Source: Caldilineae bacterium
GTDB taxonomy: Bacteria > Chloroflexota > Anaerolineae > JAAEKA01
Length of the DNA stretch: 52,277 nt
NCBI GenBank assembly: GCA_020634555.1
Contig: JACKBK010000025.1
Span: 1-52,277, forward strand
Direction: 5' to 3'
Shown: one piece after another, positions 35,691 to 44,583 of the stretch
Numbering within the stretch: the stretch's first letter is position 1
How the letters are laid out: every line of letters starts with the position of its first letter
The notes under the pieces: generated by a model
The model's input: only the letters and a program-made list of their open reading frames with translations
Databases searched by the model: none
What the model was told of the DNA's origin: nothing
Position numbers and translations under genes: made by a program

Positions 35691-36635
35691 ATGCACTATG
35701 AAAGTTACGACGAATACGATATATCCTATCTGCCCGGTCTGAAACAGCGCGTCGTACGCGATGCCCGGGCGGCAAGCAAGCAACGCCAGCCCCGTGATTC
35801 CGAGCCGTCAGAATGGCTGGCCAGCCAGATCGAGGGCGAGGATGACCTGCCCATCAGCTACGGCGCCGGCGCCAGTGAGGAGCGTCTCTTGCGAGACGCG
35901 CTGACGATCTTCTACCGTGATACCATCATCACTGAAGTTGTGTCGCGGGTCAAGGGCGGCAAGGAGGCCAACGTCTACTGTTGCCGCGCCCATCCCAAGA
36001 CCGGCATGGACCTCATCGCCGCCAAGGTCTACCGGCCGCGCATCCATCGCACCCTGCGCAACGACGCGATCTACAAAGAAGGACGACTGATGCTTGACGA
36101 CGAAGGAAAGGGCATCACGCGCAACGAGCGTACGAAGCGCGCGATTGCCAAGAAAACCGACTTCGGCAAGGAGACCATCACCTTCTCCTGGATCGAGCAC
36201 GAAAACGCCACCATGCAGAAACTGCACGCCGCCGGGGCTGATGTCCCGCGTCCAATTGCTCATGAAGGCAATGCGATCCTGATGGCGTACTATGGCGACA
36301 TCAACCAGCCAGCGTCGACCCTGAACAGTGTGGACATCGACCCGCGTGAGGCAGCGCCAATGTTCGACCGCCTGATGTGGCACGTCGAGTTGATGCTGGC
36401 GCACAACTGTGTCCACGGCGACCTGTCACCGTACAACGTGTTGTACTGGGAGGGCAAGGCGGTAGTGATCGACTTCCCCCAGGCAGTGGTGGCGTTGAAA
36501 AACCCGCACGCGCGCCGGCTGTTGCAGCGCGACATCGACCGCCTCGCGCAGTTCTTCGCGCGCTACGGCATCGAGAAAGACACTGCTGCCCTTGGCGATT
36601 CGCTTTGGAAGCAGTTCATGAACGGTGAGCTGTAA
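35691..36635 (+). CDS. RIO1-family serine/threonine kinase
   Basis: An atypical protein kinase or ATPase of 314 aa. The ATP loop is VKGGKEANVY, the catalytic Lys is in LIAAKVYRP, the catalytic loop is HGDLSPYNVLYW and the metal Asp is in VIDFPQAV. These are RIO rather than Hanks motifs, as the activation segment is absent. In eukaryotes and archaea RIO proteins act in small-subunit ribosome maturation; the bacterial role is not settled. The first 60 residues are charged and probably disordered. Upstream lie two terminator-like hairpins, so its expression may need readthrough or a separate promoter. Confidence 0.93.
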   Translation: MHYESYDEYDISYLPGLKQRVVRDARAASKQRQPRDSEPSEWLASQIEGEDDLPISYGAGASEERLLRDALTIFYRDTIITEVVSRVKGGKEANVYCCRAHPKTGMDLIAAKVYRPRIHRTLRNDAIYKEGRLMLDDEGKGITRNERTKRAIAKKTDFGKETITFSWIEHENATMQKLHAAGADVPRPIAHEGNAILMAYYGDINQPASTLNSVDIDPREAAPMFDRLMWHVELMLAHNCVHGDLSPYNVLYWEGKAVVIDFPQAVVALKNPHARRLLQRDIDRLAQFFARYGIEKDTAALGDSLWKQFMNGEL

Positions 36636-36636
36636 A

Positions 36637-36703
36637 AAAAGTGACAGGCACTTTTCGAAGACTCCGGAGCGAAGCGCAAGGAGCCGAAAGTGCCTGTCAT
36701 TTG
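36637..36703. repeat. Inverted pair of AGTGACAGGCACT elements after the RIO kinase gene
   Basis: AAAGTGACAGGCACTTTTCG near 36638-36657 is complementary to CGAAAGTGCCTGTCATTT at about 36686-36703. The loop contains CTCCGGAG. The unit equals the copies at 22572-22657. It sits between two convergent genes and could terminate both. Confidence 0.75.
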
Positions 36704-36708
36704 ATTCG

Positions 36709-37593
36709 TCACACCTCAACCCCCGCAAACAGGTCCGTGATCATAGCAGCGCCAGGCTGAGGCTCCGGCACTCCCTGCATAAACGTTTCGTGGCCAAACC
36801 AGCGTTTGCGCAGGAAACCGGGAATGATCCGGAACGGCCCGCCGTTGCCACCACCCTGGCTCGCGTGGCAGGCCGACGCGGCATCCTTGACGCTGAGATA
36901 GCGGCGAACATCCACGCGCGCATGCACCGGCGTCTCCCAGGTCATGATCTCCACCAGATCAATGTCGTGGTTGCGGCCAAAGCGTCGCGGGTCCTGCCTC
37001 AGTAGCGGCAGCAGGCGAACCAGAAACTTGAAGATGCCGGCCGAGAAGGCGGTGAAGAAGAGTCGCTGCGGTTGGAAGGGCGCGTCATCACCGGGATACT
37101 GGCTGGGATCACCCGCGGCGCGAAAGGCTGCGACTGTAGCCTGATGTAGCTTGATGTGGTCAGGATGGCCGTAACCGCCGTATTGGTTGTCACAGATTAC
37201 GACCTGCGGCCGGTGGCGCCGGATCGACGCGACGATTTGGCCGACCACGTCCTCCATCGGCGCCTGGTAGAGGCTGCCGGGGTGCTGGTTGTCAGGCGAA
37301 CCGGCCATGCCGCTGTCGCGATAGCCCAGCCAATCGACGCCCTTCAACCCCAGCGTTTCAGCGGCGCAGCATAGCTCGGCGGCCCGCAGTTGCGACGTGC
37401 TGGCGTAGTTAGCCAGCATCTCGGCGTCCACCGTGCCGGCGTCGCCGTCGGTACCGCACACCAGCCAAACGTTTACTCCTTCAGACGCATAGCGCGCCAA
37501 GGTGCCGCCTGGACCGAAGGACTCGTCATCGGGATGGGCGAAGACGGCAAGCAGGGTCCTGTCAGTATCGGGTGTTGCCAGTTTTGTTGACAC
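36709..37593 (-). CDS. PIG-L family (LmbE-like) N-acetyl deacetylase
   Basis: A zinc-dependent deacetylase of 294 aa. The N-terminal zinc motif is FAHPDDESFGPGG and the second ligand His is in GGYGHPDHIKLH. It is in the size range of MshB/BshB-type enzymes, which deacetylate GlcNAc-linked thiol precursors or lipids; the substrate here is not known. The start is a GTG at 37593 preceded by AGGAGA; the longer reading from 37644 begins in a hairpin. The PHP-AlbA gene lies upstream on the same strand. Confidence 0.9.
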   Translation of the reverse strand: MSTKLATPDTDRTLLAVFAHPDDESFGPGGTLARYASEGVNVWLVCGTDGDAGTVDAEMLANYASTSQLRAAELCCAAETLGLKGVDWLGYRDSGMAGSPDNQHPGSLYQAPMEDVVGQIVASIRRHRPQVVICDNQYGGYGHPDHIKLHQATVAAFRAAGDPSQYPGDDAPFQPQRLFFTAFSAGIFKFLVRLLPLLRQDPRRFGRNHDIDLVEIMTWETPVHARVDVRRYLSVKDAASACHASQGGGNGGPFRIIPGFLRKRWFGHETFMQGVPEPQPGAAMITDLFAGVEV

Positions 37594-37610
37594 AGATTTC
37601 TCCTGAATGC

Positions 37611-37641
37611 AAGATGCACCCCAGGCCGGGGTGCATCTTTT
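37611..37641. terminator. 12-bp hairpin between the PHP-AlbA and PIG-L genes
   Basis: AAGATGCACCCC (37611-37622) pairs with GGGGTGCATCTT (37628-37639) around AGGCC. On the plus strand TTTT follows. On the minus strand, the direction of both genes, TTGCATT follows, which is a weaker tail. It may end the PHP-AlbA message or shape the PIG-L leader, whose ribosome binding site is next to it. Confidence 0.6.
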
Positions 37642-37720
37642 CAACCTGGGGTAGTTCGCAATCGACCGGCGTTAGCGAACCAGATTCCAGCACGTTTCCA
37701 GATTTGCGGCAACGAGGCGC

Positions 37721-40024
37721 CTACAAAGCCAGCAGGCTTTGCCATTCAGCGCTGAGATCATCCCAGCGCGCGCCGTAGTAGATGTGGTCGATGCCGTCCG
37801 GGTCTCGGTACAGCAGATCGGCGGCTGTGTACGATCGGCGAAGATAGCCGATGTTGCCCAACCAGGTAGTCTCTTCCTCGTCGAGCGCCTGATCCTGGTT
37901 GAGGTGCATCCGCAGCGCATAGTGGCGCAGGCTGCCCTCCTTGAGCATGTCAGTTGTCCACAGCCGGCTCTCGACGTGGCGGTTGCCTAGGTTGTGGAAC
38001 TTGTACATCGGATCGGACCCGTTGTCATGCACAACGACGACTTCCAGACCGGAGCGCGGCAGCTCTACCTCCAACAGGCTGCGCCATTCGTCTGGCAGGC
38101 CAGCGCAAGCCACATGGGGGTAGTAAAGATCGCGTCCCTGGCGGTTGCGAAAGGCCAGGTTGCAGTATAGTCCTTCCGGCGTGCGGTACAGCGCCTCGAT
38201 TCCCAGATTACCGCGCCAGCGTATCTGCGCATCTTCCGGCAATGTCTCGGCAGCCTCAGTCGTGGGTGGATCAACCTCGAACAGCCCGCTCCACGATGGC
38301 CCCAGCCAACTGACCGCTGCGGCATAGAACACCCGCTTGACCTTGCCATCCTCTGAAGAGAAGACCAGATCACATTTGGCGCGCCCATGTTGATCGAAGT
38401 GTTCGTTGTCGCGGTAAATGCGCAACAGGCCGATGGAGCCGTTCCAGCGCACCTGCCCGTGAAAATCACTGTTGCCCGTACGGGACGCCTGAAACATCTT
38501 GATCGCGTAGAGCCAGACAGAAGTTGCCGTGAACTCCGATACCTGACTCTCGCGGCTGGTGCGCAGATCCACGACCCGGAAATACTCCGTATCGCCCCGC
38601 AGCGTGACACCAACCACTTCCACACCAGACTTCGGCTGCTCGATGCCCGGACTGAGCAGATGTACCTGGTCGTCGAAATCGTCCTCCGATCGACTTTCTT
38701 CCCCGTCCTCATGCAGCAGATCGATGATGTCTCCGTGGCTGGCCACGACTGTCTCGCCGTTGCGCCGTACGTAGATGACGCGATCATCTCCCTCGTGCAT
38801 GAAACATGGTTTGCGTCTGACGCCCTTGACCTCGATCTGCGCCAGTTCATGGCCTTCGTAGGTTACCACATCCACCGACCACTCAGGTAGCGGCACAACC
38901 CGCTCGCTGATGGCAGTCTGAAAGGCACGCATGTCGGCCTGCATGTCGGGCAAACCGACTATTGGGGCGTCAGGGTCTGGCTCCAGGCCAAAAACGATGG
39001 CGCCGCCGCCGGAGTTGGCCATTGCCACCACATGGCGGCTGACCTGGGTAGCGTCGTCTACGCAGCTTGGACACATCACCCACTGGTTAGTCGGTCCGCT
39101 GGTGCGCAGATCGGCGATGCGGTTGCGCCGCGCCACGTCGGACACGAACGGCACCCGCAGCCGGCTGAAGTCCTGGCTGGTGAACAGCTCCAACAGCGCG
39201 CGGAAAGTGGGTTCGGCCAGCAGCACCTCTGTGGGTCGATCACCGATTCCCCATCGATGCATGTCGCCGTCCATGGCCTGGGTGGTGCGGTGGGCGTCGG
39301 AACTTTGCAGGCAGAACATGCGCCGCTCGTAGCCGAGATTGGTGCCATCGTACCAATGTGGACTGGAGAATCCCTGCAACTGTGGACTATGGAAGGCGGT
39401 GAACTCCAACGCATGGAGAAAGGCGCTTTGTGTCGCGCTGATGCGCAAAGCGCCCGTCGGCAAGTTGCTGGCAATAGACAGCACGCCGGTGGGCGAGTTG
39501 ATGTGGGCAGCAATGGCAATGCCGCCCGCTTCGTGGATGATCTTGTAGGCTTCGAGAAATGCCTGGGTGCCGGGCACAGAGGTCGTGCCCTTGTTCATCT
39601 TCTCGTAGGGAATGCCAAGCTGGTGGAGCACCGCCTTGATTTTAGGGATGCTTGCCTGGCCTTCCGCCGGGAAGATGCCCAGCGTGTGTGAACCAAAACG
39701 TGATGTGAACTCAAATCCGGGTAATACAGTTATTTTTTCTAGAAGCTGGCGATATTCTTCCAGCTCTTCGCTTTCATGCTCTTGCAATCGTCCGCGCTGC
39801 TCAAGTCGCTCCAAAAAATCTACTTCATCAAAAAGTGCCTCGTAGCCCGCGACGGTGTTGTGATCGGTAAAGGCAATAATGTCCAGGCCCTTGCGCTCTG
39901 CTTCCCTCAGGATATCCAAATACGTGATCTCTTTTTCTGCATAGTCCTCCGAAGCCGGAGTGTGTATGTGGAGATCCATTCGGTACCAGCGCATGGACTT
40001 TTGCAACAAATCTGCGTCTGCCAT
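37721..40024 (-). CDS. PHP phosphoesterase fused to an AlbA-type domain and novel C-terminal repeats
   Basis: A 767-aa multidomain protein. Residues about 10-260 form a PHP domain with metal motifs DLHIHTPAS, AFTDHN, AAHINSP and SSDAHR. Residues about 305-435 look like a Schlafen AlbA_2 domain (ANSGGGAIVFGLEPD, then VIYVRRNGETVVAS). The rest shows two repeating units. Unit B (W-x-G-x-I/L-G at the start, W-x-S/G-L-L/F at the end) occurs at about 526-587, 600-656 and 719-767. Unit A (SGV/LEVVVV to YAI/LKM) occurs at about 466-511 and 658-706. I do not recognise these units. PHP-AlbA fusions suggest a nuclease or nucleotide sensor. The start at 40024 follows AGGAG. Confidence 0.82.
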   Translation of the reverse strand: MADADLLQKSMRWYRMDLHIHTPASEDYAEKEITYLDILREAERKGLDIIAFTDHNTVAGYEALFDEVDFLERLEQRGRLQEHESEELEEYRQLLEKITVLPGFEFTSRFGSHTLGIFPAEGQASIPKIKAVLHQLGIPYEKMNKGTTSVPGTQAFLEAYKIIHEAGGIAIAAHINSPTGVLSIASNLPTGALRISATQSAFLHALEFTAFHSPQLQGFSSPHWYDGTNLGYERRMFCLQSSDAHRTTQAMDGDMHRWGIGDRPTEVLLAEPTFRALLELFTSQDFSRLRVPFVSDVARRNRIADLRTSGPTNQWVMCPSCVDDATQVSRHVVAMANSGGGAIVFGLEPDPDAPIVGLPDMQADMRAFQTAISERVVPLPEWSVDVVTYEGHELAQIEVKGVRRKPCFMHEGDDRVIYVRRNGETVVASHGDIIDLLHEDGEESRSEDDFDDQVHLLSPGIEQPKSGVEVVGVTLRGDTEYFRVVDLRTSRESQVSEFTATSVWLYAIKMFQASRTGNSDFHGQVRWNGSIGLLRIYRDNEHFDQHGRAKCDLVFSSEDGKVKRVFYAAAVSWLGPSWSGLFEVDPPTTEAAETLPEDAQIRWRGNLGIEALYRTPEGLYCNLAFRNRQGRDLYYPHVACAGLPDEWRSLLEVELPRSGLEVVVVHDNGSDPMYKFHNLGNRHVESRLWTTDMLKEGSLRHYALRMHLNQDQALDEEETTWLGNIGYLRRSYTAADLLYRDPDGIDHIYYGARWDDLSAEWQSLLAL

Positions 40025-40072
40025 CGGTACTATCTCCTGTGTTTTGTTATTCAATTTTACCGCACTTCGGTC

Positions 40073-40603
40073 TCAAGTCAGTGGCGCTACCTCCGTTGTG
40101 TGCGATTCGGTCTCTTCCTGGCTTTGTTTGCGCAGCAGACTGCTGAGGCGGTCGTAGGAACGATCCAGCAGTTCAGGGATATTGCGCGTCTCTGCAACCG
40201 TCGTCATGAAATTGGTGTCGCCACTCCAGCGGGGCACGACGTGGATGTGGACATGGTCTTCGATGCCGGCGCCGGCGATCTTGCCCAGGTTGACGCCGAT
40301 GTTGAACCCGTGAGGCTGCATCGCTGCCCGCAGCGCAGCCAGGCCGCGCTGCACCAGCAACATCATCTCTGTCAACGTTTCCGGGGGCAGGTCTTCCAGG
40401 CTCGCTACGTGGGCATAGGGCAGAATCAGCAAGTGGCCGTTGTTATAGGGGTAGCGATTGAGCACCATGAAGGCCAGTTTGCCGCGCCAGAGGACATGTT
40501 CTGTCCGGTCATTGCCTGGATTGATCTTCCTGCAGAAGACACACGCACCGTCTTTCGGACCCAAGATGTACTCCAAACGCCATGGTGACCATAGATGATC
40601 CAC
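40073..40603 (-). CDS. HIT family protein (histidine triad, Ap4A-type hydrolase/phosphorylase)
   Basis: A 176-aa nucleotide hydrolase or transferase. The triad motif is DHVHIHVVPRW, preceded by NRYPYNNGHLLILP; a zinc-binding CVFC is near the N terminus (DGACVFCRK). The N terminus (V/M)DHLWSPWRLEYIL is typical, so I use the GTG at 40603, preceded by GGAGA; the extra 30 residues from 40693 are unlikely. The PHP-AlbA start lies 48 nt downstream on the same strand, so an operon is likely: both could act on nucleotides. Confidence 0.92.
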   Translation of the reverse strand: MDHLWSPWRLEYILGPKDGACVFCRKINPGNDRTEHVLWRGKLAFMVLNRYPYNNGHLLILPYAHVASLEDLPPETLTEMMLLVQRGLAALRAAMQPHGFNIGVNLGKIAGAGIEDHVHIHVVPRWSGDTNFMTTVAETRNIPELLDRSYDRLSSLLRKQSQEETESHTTEVAPLT

Positions 40604-40757
40604 CGGTGTATTTCTCCGTCGTCGCGCCGTGCAGCTAAGATGGTATCCAGGCTCGTGGGCGGGTAGTTTACCAGAAACACCAACGTGCGTCAAATGGTCT
40701 CTTTCGGAAAAGTCGGGATCACACCCTGCTCTTCCGCTTCGTTGCGTTTGTCCAACT

Positions 40758-40871
40758 CAATGAATTGGGTGTATTTGAAACCAGTTGACAGCGTTCCGTG
40801 CGGTCTTCTGACCGCTCCGCGGCTGCGCACAGACCCCACTTACCCGATTTCAACTACACCCCAATGAATTG
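40758..40871. repeat. Imperfect long-armed inverted repeat, possible small RNA or MITE-like element
   Basis: CAATGAATTGGGTGTATTTG at 40758 onwards pairs with CAACTACACCCCAATGAATT ending at about 40870 (roughly 20 of 24 positions). Inside, GCGGTC-TTCT-GACCGC (40800-40815) is a perfect small hairpin. It occupies the gene-free stretch between the HIT gene start (40603) and the end of the M28 peptidase gene (40950). The rest of 40604-40949 shows nothing. Confidence 0.55.
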
Positions 40872-40949
40872 TGCCAGCCGGCTGAGAGATCTGCAGCAGT
40901 TGCTATAGCGCTGGATCCAACGATTTTCCCGCGGGGCCGTGGCGTTTTG

Positions 40950-42314
40950 TCAACGTTGGGCCAGCCGCAGGGTCAGCGCGCCGGTCAGTGCGGCCGTCCA
41001 GCGCAGATCGGTGTAGTCCAGCCGGTCGGCGGTGTCGAAGGGCGTGTGGAGATAGGGATCCGGCCCTTTGCTGATAACCAGCGCCGGCAGCTTGATTCGG
41101 GCGTAGGGCCAGTGGTCGGCGTACTCAGGGCCGGCCGGCGCAGCCGTTTCGTAGCCGGTTGCATCTGTGTAGCCCATGTCGTTAGCGACCTGCGCACCCA
41201 ACTCCGCCAACATGGTTGGGAAGCCATTGATCGTCAGTTTGCCCACCGGCGCTCCGACCACATCTGGCGTTACCACACCGCGACAACGGGCCTTGACCAG
41301 CGGCGCCCGCAGAAAAACATCGAAGAGAGAGCCGATCAGCCCCTCCTCCTCGGCGGCGTAGGAGACGAAGCGAATGGTGCGTTTGGGCCGCAGCCCACTG
41401 CGCGTCCAGTAGTTAGCCAACTCCAGCAGGCAGGCCACGCCGGCTGCGTTGTCGGCTGCGCCGCTGTACCACGAGTCATAGTGCGCGGCCAGGACAACGA
41501 ACTGGCTGCTCAGCCCGGGAATCTCGCCGACCACATTGGCTGTCCCGCCCAGCTTGTAGCCGACGTTGATATGCAATAGCGCGCGCACCCGCGAGTCCTT
41601 GAGCTTCTGTCGCAGATATTGGCCTGTCTCGTAGCTGATGGCCAGCGCCGGTAGCTTGCCGGGAAACGCCGTGGCGGTGCCGTTTTCGATCAACTGCCGG
41701 CCGCCTGTACTGCGCGTGTTGTTGGCTAGCAGCACCGCCGCGGCGCTGTGGCCGGCTGCCCGCAACACAAGATCGCGTCGCGGCTCCTGGCTGTCTGTGA
41801 TCAGATGCACCGCGCCGGCAAGCCCGCGCCCGCGGCGCAGAAGATACTCGGTCTCGCTGCCGCTGCCCACGTCGATCAACGGATGTTCGACGCCGGCCGC
41901 AGGCGTCGGGGTCGAGCCATTCAGCACGATAAACTCAGGATGGTAGGGGGCCGGCGTAAAAAAGGTGACTTCGGAGCGCTGCCGGCGTCGCCAGCGGGGA
42001 TAGATCACCGGGTTGACGTGGACATCATGCAGGCCGGCGCGCTCGAAGCGTTCACGTACCCACTCGCGCGCGACCGTTTCGCCGGGCGTGCCGCCGCGCC
42101 GTGTGCCGATGGCCGCCAGTCCCTCGGTATGTTTGCGAAGCACCTCTTCGCTGAGCATGGCGGGTAACTCCGCTTCGCCGCGCGCCGGCTGCTTGAGCAG
42201 TTCGTAATCGGACGTCCGCAGCGGCTCGAAGCGCGCCAACCACCAGGCCATGCTGGCGCTGCCAAACATGCCTGCTCCCAGCCAAAGTAGTTTCTTGCGG
42301 AGATCTGTTGTCAT
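40950..42314 (-). CDS. M28-family zinc peptidase with PA-type insert, membrane-anchored
   Basis: An aminopeptidase-like protein of 454 aa. An N-terminal hydrophobic segment (LLWLGAGMFGSASMAWWL) after a basic start is a signal anchor, so the domain is probably outside the membrane. Zinc ligands are visible: AAHYDSWYSGAADNAAG (His, Asp), SYAAEEEGLIGS (Glu pair) and YLHTPFDTADRLD (last His). The region about 130-260 resembles a PA domain. I start at the ATG at 42314; the extension to 42428 is unlikely. The specificity is unknown. Confidence 0.88.
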   Translation of the reverse strand: MTTDLRKKLLWLGAGMFGSASMAWWLARFEPLRTSDYELLKQPARGEAELPAMLSEEVLRKHTEGLAAIGTRRGGTPGETVAREWVRERFERAGLHDVHVNPVIYPRWRRRQRSEVTFFTPAPYHPEFIVLNGSTPTPAAGVEHPLIDVGSGSETEYLLRRGRGLAGAVHLITDSQEPRRDLVLRAAGHSAAAVLLANNTRSTGGRQLIENGTATAFPGKLPALAISYETGQYLRQKLKDSRVRALLHINVGYKLGGTANVVGEIPGLSSQFVVLAAHYDSWYSGAADNAAGVACLLELANYWTRSGLRPKRTIRFVSYAAEEEGLIGSLFDVFLRAPLVKARCRGVVTPDVVGAPVGKLTINGFPTMLAELGAQVANDMGYTDATGYETAAPAGPEYADHWPYARIKLPALVISKGPDPYLHTPFDTADRLDYTDLRWTAALTGALTLRLAQR

Positions 42315-42504
42315 CGGTGTCGCCTGGGCAAGCCGTATCGCCGTCGTGGGCGCCAGTATAGCACCTTGTCGCGCGGCCCGCAAACCATCAGACTGGTTGC
42401 TGGCGAAGGTGATGCGGGTTGCGCGCACGAAAGCAGCGATCCCGCTCCGGTGTGTTGCGCGCCCGACCGGCGCTCGGTCGCCGTCGCCGACCGTTCAATC
42501 AGTC

Positions 42505-44454
42505 TTACAACTCCGCGATTACTTCCCCAATCCCTTCGGTGTCATAACCGCCCAGAGCTTGCACGGTGGCGGCGAACTCGGGGGAGCGCGTTACGTGCAG
42601 CAGAGGAGCCAGCAGGTCGCCGCTGTAGAATTCTTGTGGGATCACCAGATCGTAACGTTCGTTGAACAACGGCACGAAGTCCAGATCCAGCGCGCGGGCG
42701 GCTGCCAAAATACCCAGCCCGCAGTCGGCCGTACCAGACTTGACCGCCGCGGCCACAGCCAGGTGGGTGTACTCCTGGCGCGCATAGCCTTGCACCTGTC
42801 GCCGGCCAATGCCTAACTTGTTCAACTCGTAGTCCAGCAGTACACGGGTGCCCGCGCCTCGCTGCCGGTTGACGAAAAGCACATCAGGCCGCGTCAGATC
42901 TTGCAGGCTGGTCAGGCCTTGCGGGTTGCCCGCGGGCGTCATCAGCCCCTGGACACGACCGACAAAGCGCAACAGGACGATGCGGCGGTCCGGCAGCAGC
43001 TCGCGGATAAACCGGATGTTGTAGTCGCCGGTCGCCTCATCCAGCAGGTGCGAACCGGCCAGGTGCGTCTCGCCACGCTGCAAGGCCAGCAGCCCGCCAT
43101 AGCTGCCGACGTTGGCTGACGACAGCGTAAGCTCCGGCCGCTGGCGGCGCAGTTGGTCGGCTAACACGTCCAGCGTCAGGTCATGGCTGCCGATGCAGAC
43201 GATGGTGTTACGGATGCTCTCCGGTCGCCGCAATAAATGCACCGTGACCGCCGCGCCGGCGTGTTCGCCCTCGCTGAAACGGGGGATGCGCACGATGCCG
43301 TCAGCCTGCACCAGCGACATGATGACACCTGCGCCGCGCTGCAAGGGCGTTGTCACCAGCTTGTCGCCTACCTGTCCAACGGTGACGCGCAGGAATTCGT
43401 CCTCGCCCATGAAGGAATGAACCTTCTGGGTCAGCGCGGCTTGCACCGTTGGCGGCTGCGGCGGAACCAGCCCTTGCCAGCGATAGATGACCGGCTTGAC
43501 CAGGAGGTCGAAGGCCATGGCTGCTGAAACGGGATAGCCGGGAATGCCTGCGACGGCTTTTCCCTGTGCGACGCCCAGAATCACGGGGTGGCCGGGGCGG
43601 ATGGCGATGCCGTGTACCACGACCTGGCCCAGGCTGTCCACCACACGCGAGGTGTAGTCCTCCGAGCCGGCGGAACTGCCGGCGTTGACCACCACCAGAT
43701 CGTGCTCGGCCAGTGCTGCCGTGACCGCGCTGCGAATCATCTCGAAGTCGTCGGGCACGGGAGCGAAACGGCTGACCAGGCAGCCCCACTCCTCGGCCAT
43801 CGCGCCAAGTACGATGGAGTTGTACTCCACGATGTCACCCGGATGCAAGCGCACCTGGCTGTCGGGGTCGTTGAGGCTGACAAGCTCGGTGCCGGTGGGG
43901 ATGATGGCGACCCGCGGTTGGCGTCGTACCGCCAGATGGGTGTGGCCACAGCCGACGGCTGCACCCAGGTCCTGCGGACGCAGTTGGTGGTTGGAAGGCA
44001 GCACCAATTGCGTCGCCACGATGTCCTCGCCCATGGGCCGTACATGGCGCCAGGGAGGCGTGGCTGCCATGATCTCGACAGTTGTTTCGTCGCCCTCGCC
44101 GACAAGCTGCGTGTCCTCGATCATGATGACCGCGTTGGCGAAGGCAGGCAGCGGATCGCCGGTGTCGACATAGTGTGCCTGCGCGCCGAGCTTAAGCTGC
44201 TTGGTCATGGTTTCGGTGGCGCCGGCGGTATCCTCGGCGCGCACGGCATAGCCATCCATGGCCGCCGCGTGGTAGTGGGGCGACGAAATGCGCGCCCAAA
44301 CCGGCGCGGCCGTCACCCGTCCCAGGCAGTCCGCCACGGGCAGCATCTCGCTGGGCACAACGCCCGATGCGTGGGTCGCGTCCAGCGCCGCATTCCAGGC
44401 TGTGATTGCCTCTTCCAGGCCGATGTCGTGCAGGTAGGGCGTTTCTCGTTGCAT
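42505..44454 (-). CDS. moeA: MoeA-type molybdopterin molybdenumtransferase fused to a PBP-like domain
   Basis: Inserts molybdate into adenylated molybdopterin. MoeA domain (1 to about 405): SPHYHAAAMDGYAVRAEDT, NAVIMIEDTQ, VVNAGSSAGSEDYT and AVAGIPGYPVSAAMAF. C-terminal domain (about 415-649): IVCIGSHDLTLDVLADQLRR, GETHLAGSHLLD, NRQRGAGTRVLLDYEL and GTADCGLGILAAARAL. This is the periplasmic-binding-protein-like domain found with some MoeA proteins and ModE-like regulators, which probably senses molybdate or cofactor. It is followed on the other side of a hairpin by a second moeA-type gene upstream. At 649 aa the length fits the fusion. Confidence 0.92.
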   Translation of the reverse strand: MQRETPYLHDIGLEEAITAWNAALDATHASGVVPSEMLPVADCLGRVTAAPVWARISSPHYHAAAMDGYAVRAEDTAGATETMTKQLKLGAQAHYVDTGDPLPAFANAVIMIEDTQLVGEGDETTVEIMAATPPWRHVRPMGEDIVATQLVLPSNHQLRPQDLGAAVGCGHTHLAVRRQPRVAIIPTGTELVSLNDPDSQVRLHPGDIVEYNSIVLGAMAEEWGCLVSRFAPVPDDFEMIRSAVTAALAEHDLVVVNAGSSAGSEDYTSRVVDSLGQVVVHGIAIRPGHPVILGVAQGKAVAGIPGYPVSAAMAFDLLVKPVIYRWQGLVPPQPPTVQAALTQKVHSFMGEDEFLRVTVGQVGDKLVTTPLQRGAGVIMSLVQADGIVRIPRFSEGEHAGAAVTVHLLRRPESIRNTIVCIGSHDLTLDVLADQLRRQRPELTLSSANVGSYGGLLALQRGETHLAGSHLLDEATGDYNIRFIRELLPDRRIVLLRFVGRVQGLMTPAGNPQGLTSLQDLTRPDVLFVNRQRGAGTRVLLDYELNKLGIGRRQVQGYARQEYTHLAVAAAVKSGTADCGLGILAAARALDLDFVPLFNERYDLVIPQEFYSGDLLAPLLHVTRSPEFAATVQALGGYDTEGIGEVIAEL

Positions 44455-44471
44455 GGCTCGTTTCTCAGTCT

Positions 44472-44581
44472 CTCACTCCTACTCCTACTCCTACTCCTAC
44501 TCCTACTCGTACTCCTACTCAAAATAGCCACTTTCAGACAAGCAGCACAAGTACGAGTATGAGTACGAGGAGGAGTAGGAG
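44472..44581. repeat. Pyrimidine/purine short-unit hairpin between the two moeA genes
   Basis: The left arm at 44472-44520 has eight near-perfect CTCCTA units. The right arm at 44551-44581 (GTACGAGTATGAGTACGAGG and GAGTAGGAG) pairs with it. The loop (AAAATAGCCACTTTCAG and on) differs from those at 5523 and 20798. The purine arm reaches the stop of the upstream moeA gene; the pyrimidine arm lies just before the start of the downstream one. Confidence 0.85.
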
Positions 44582-44583
44582 AA

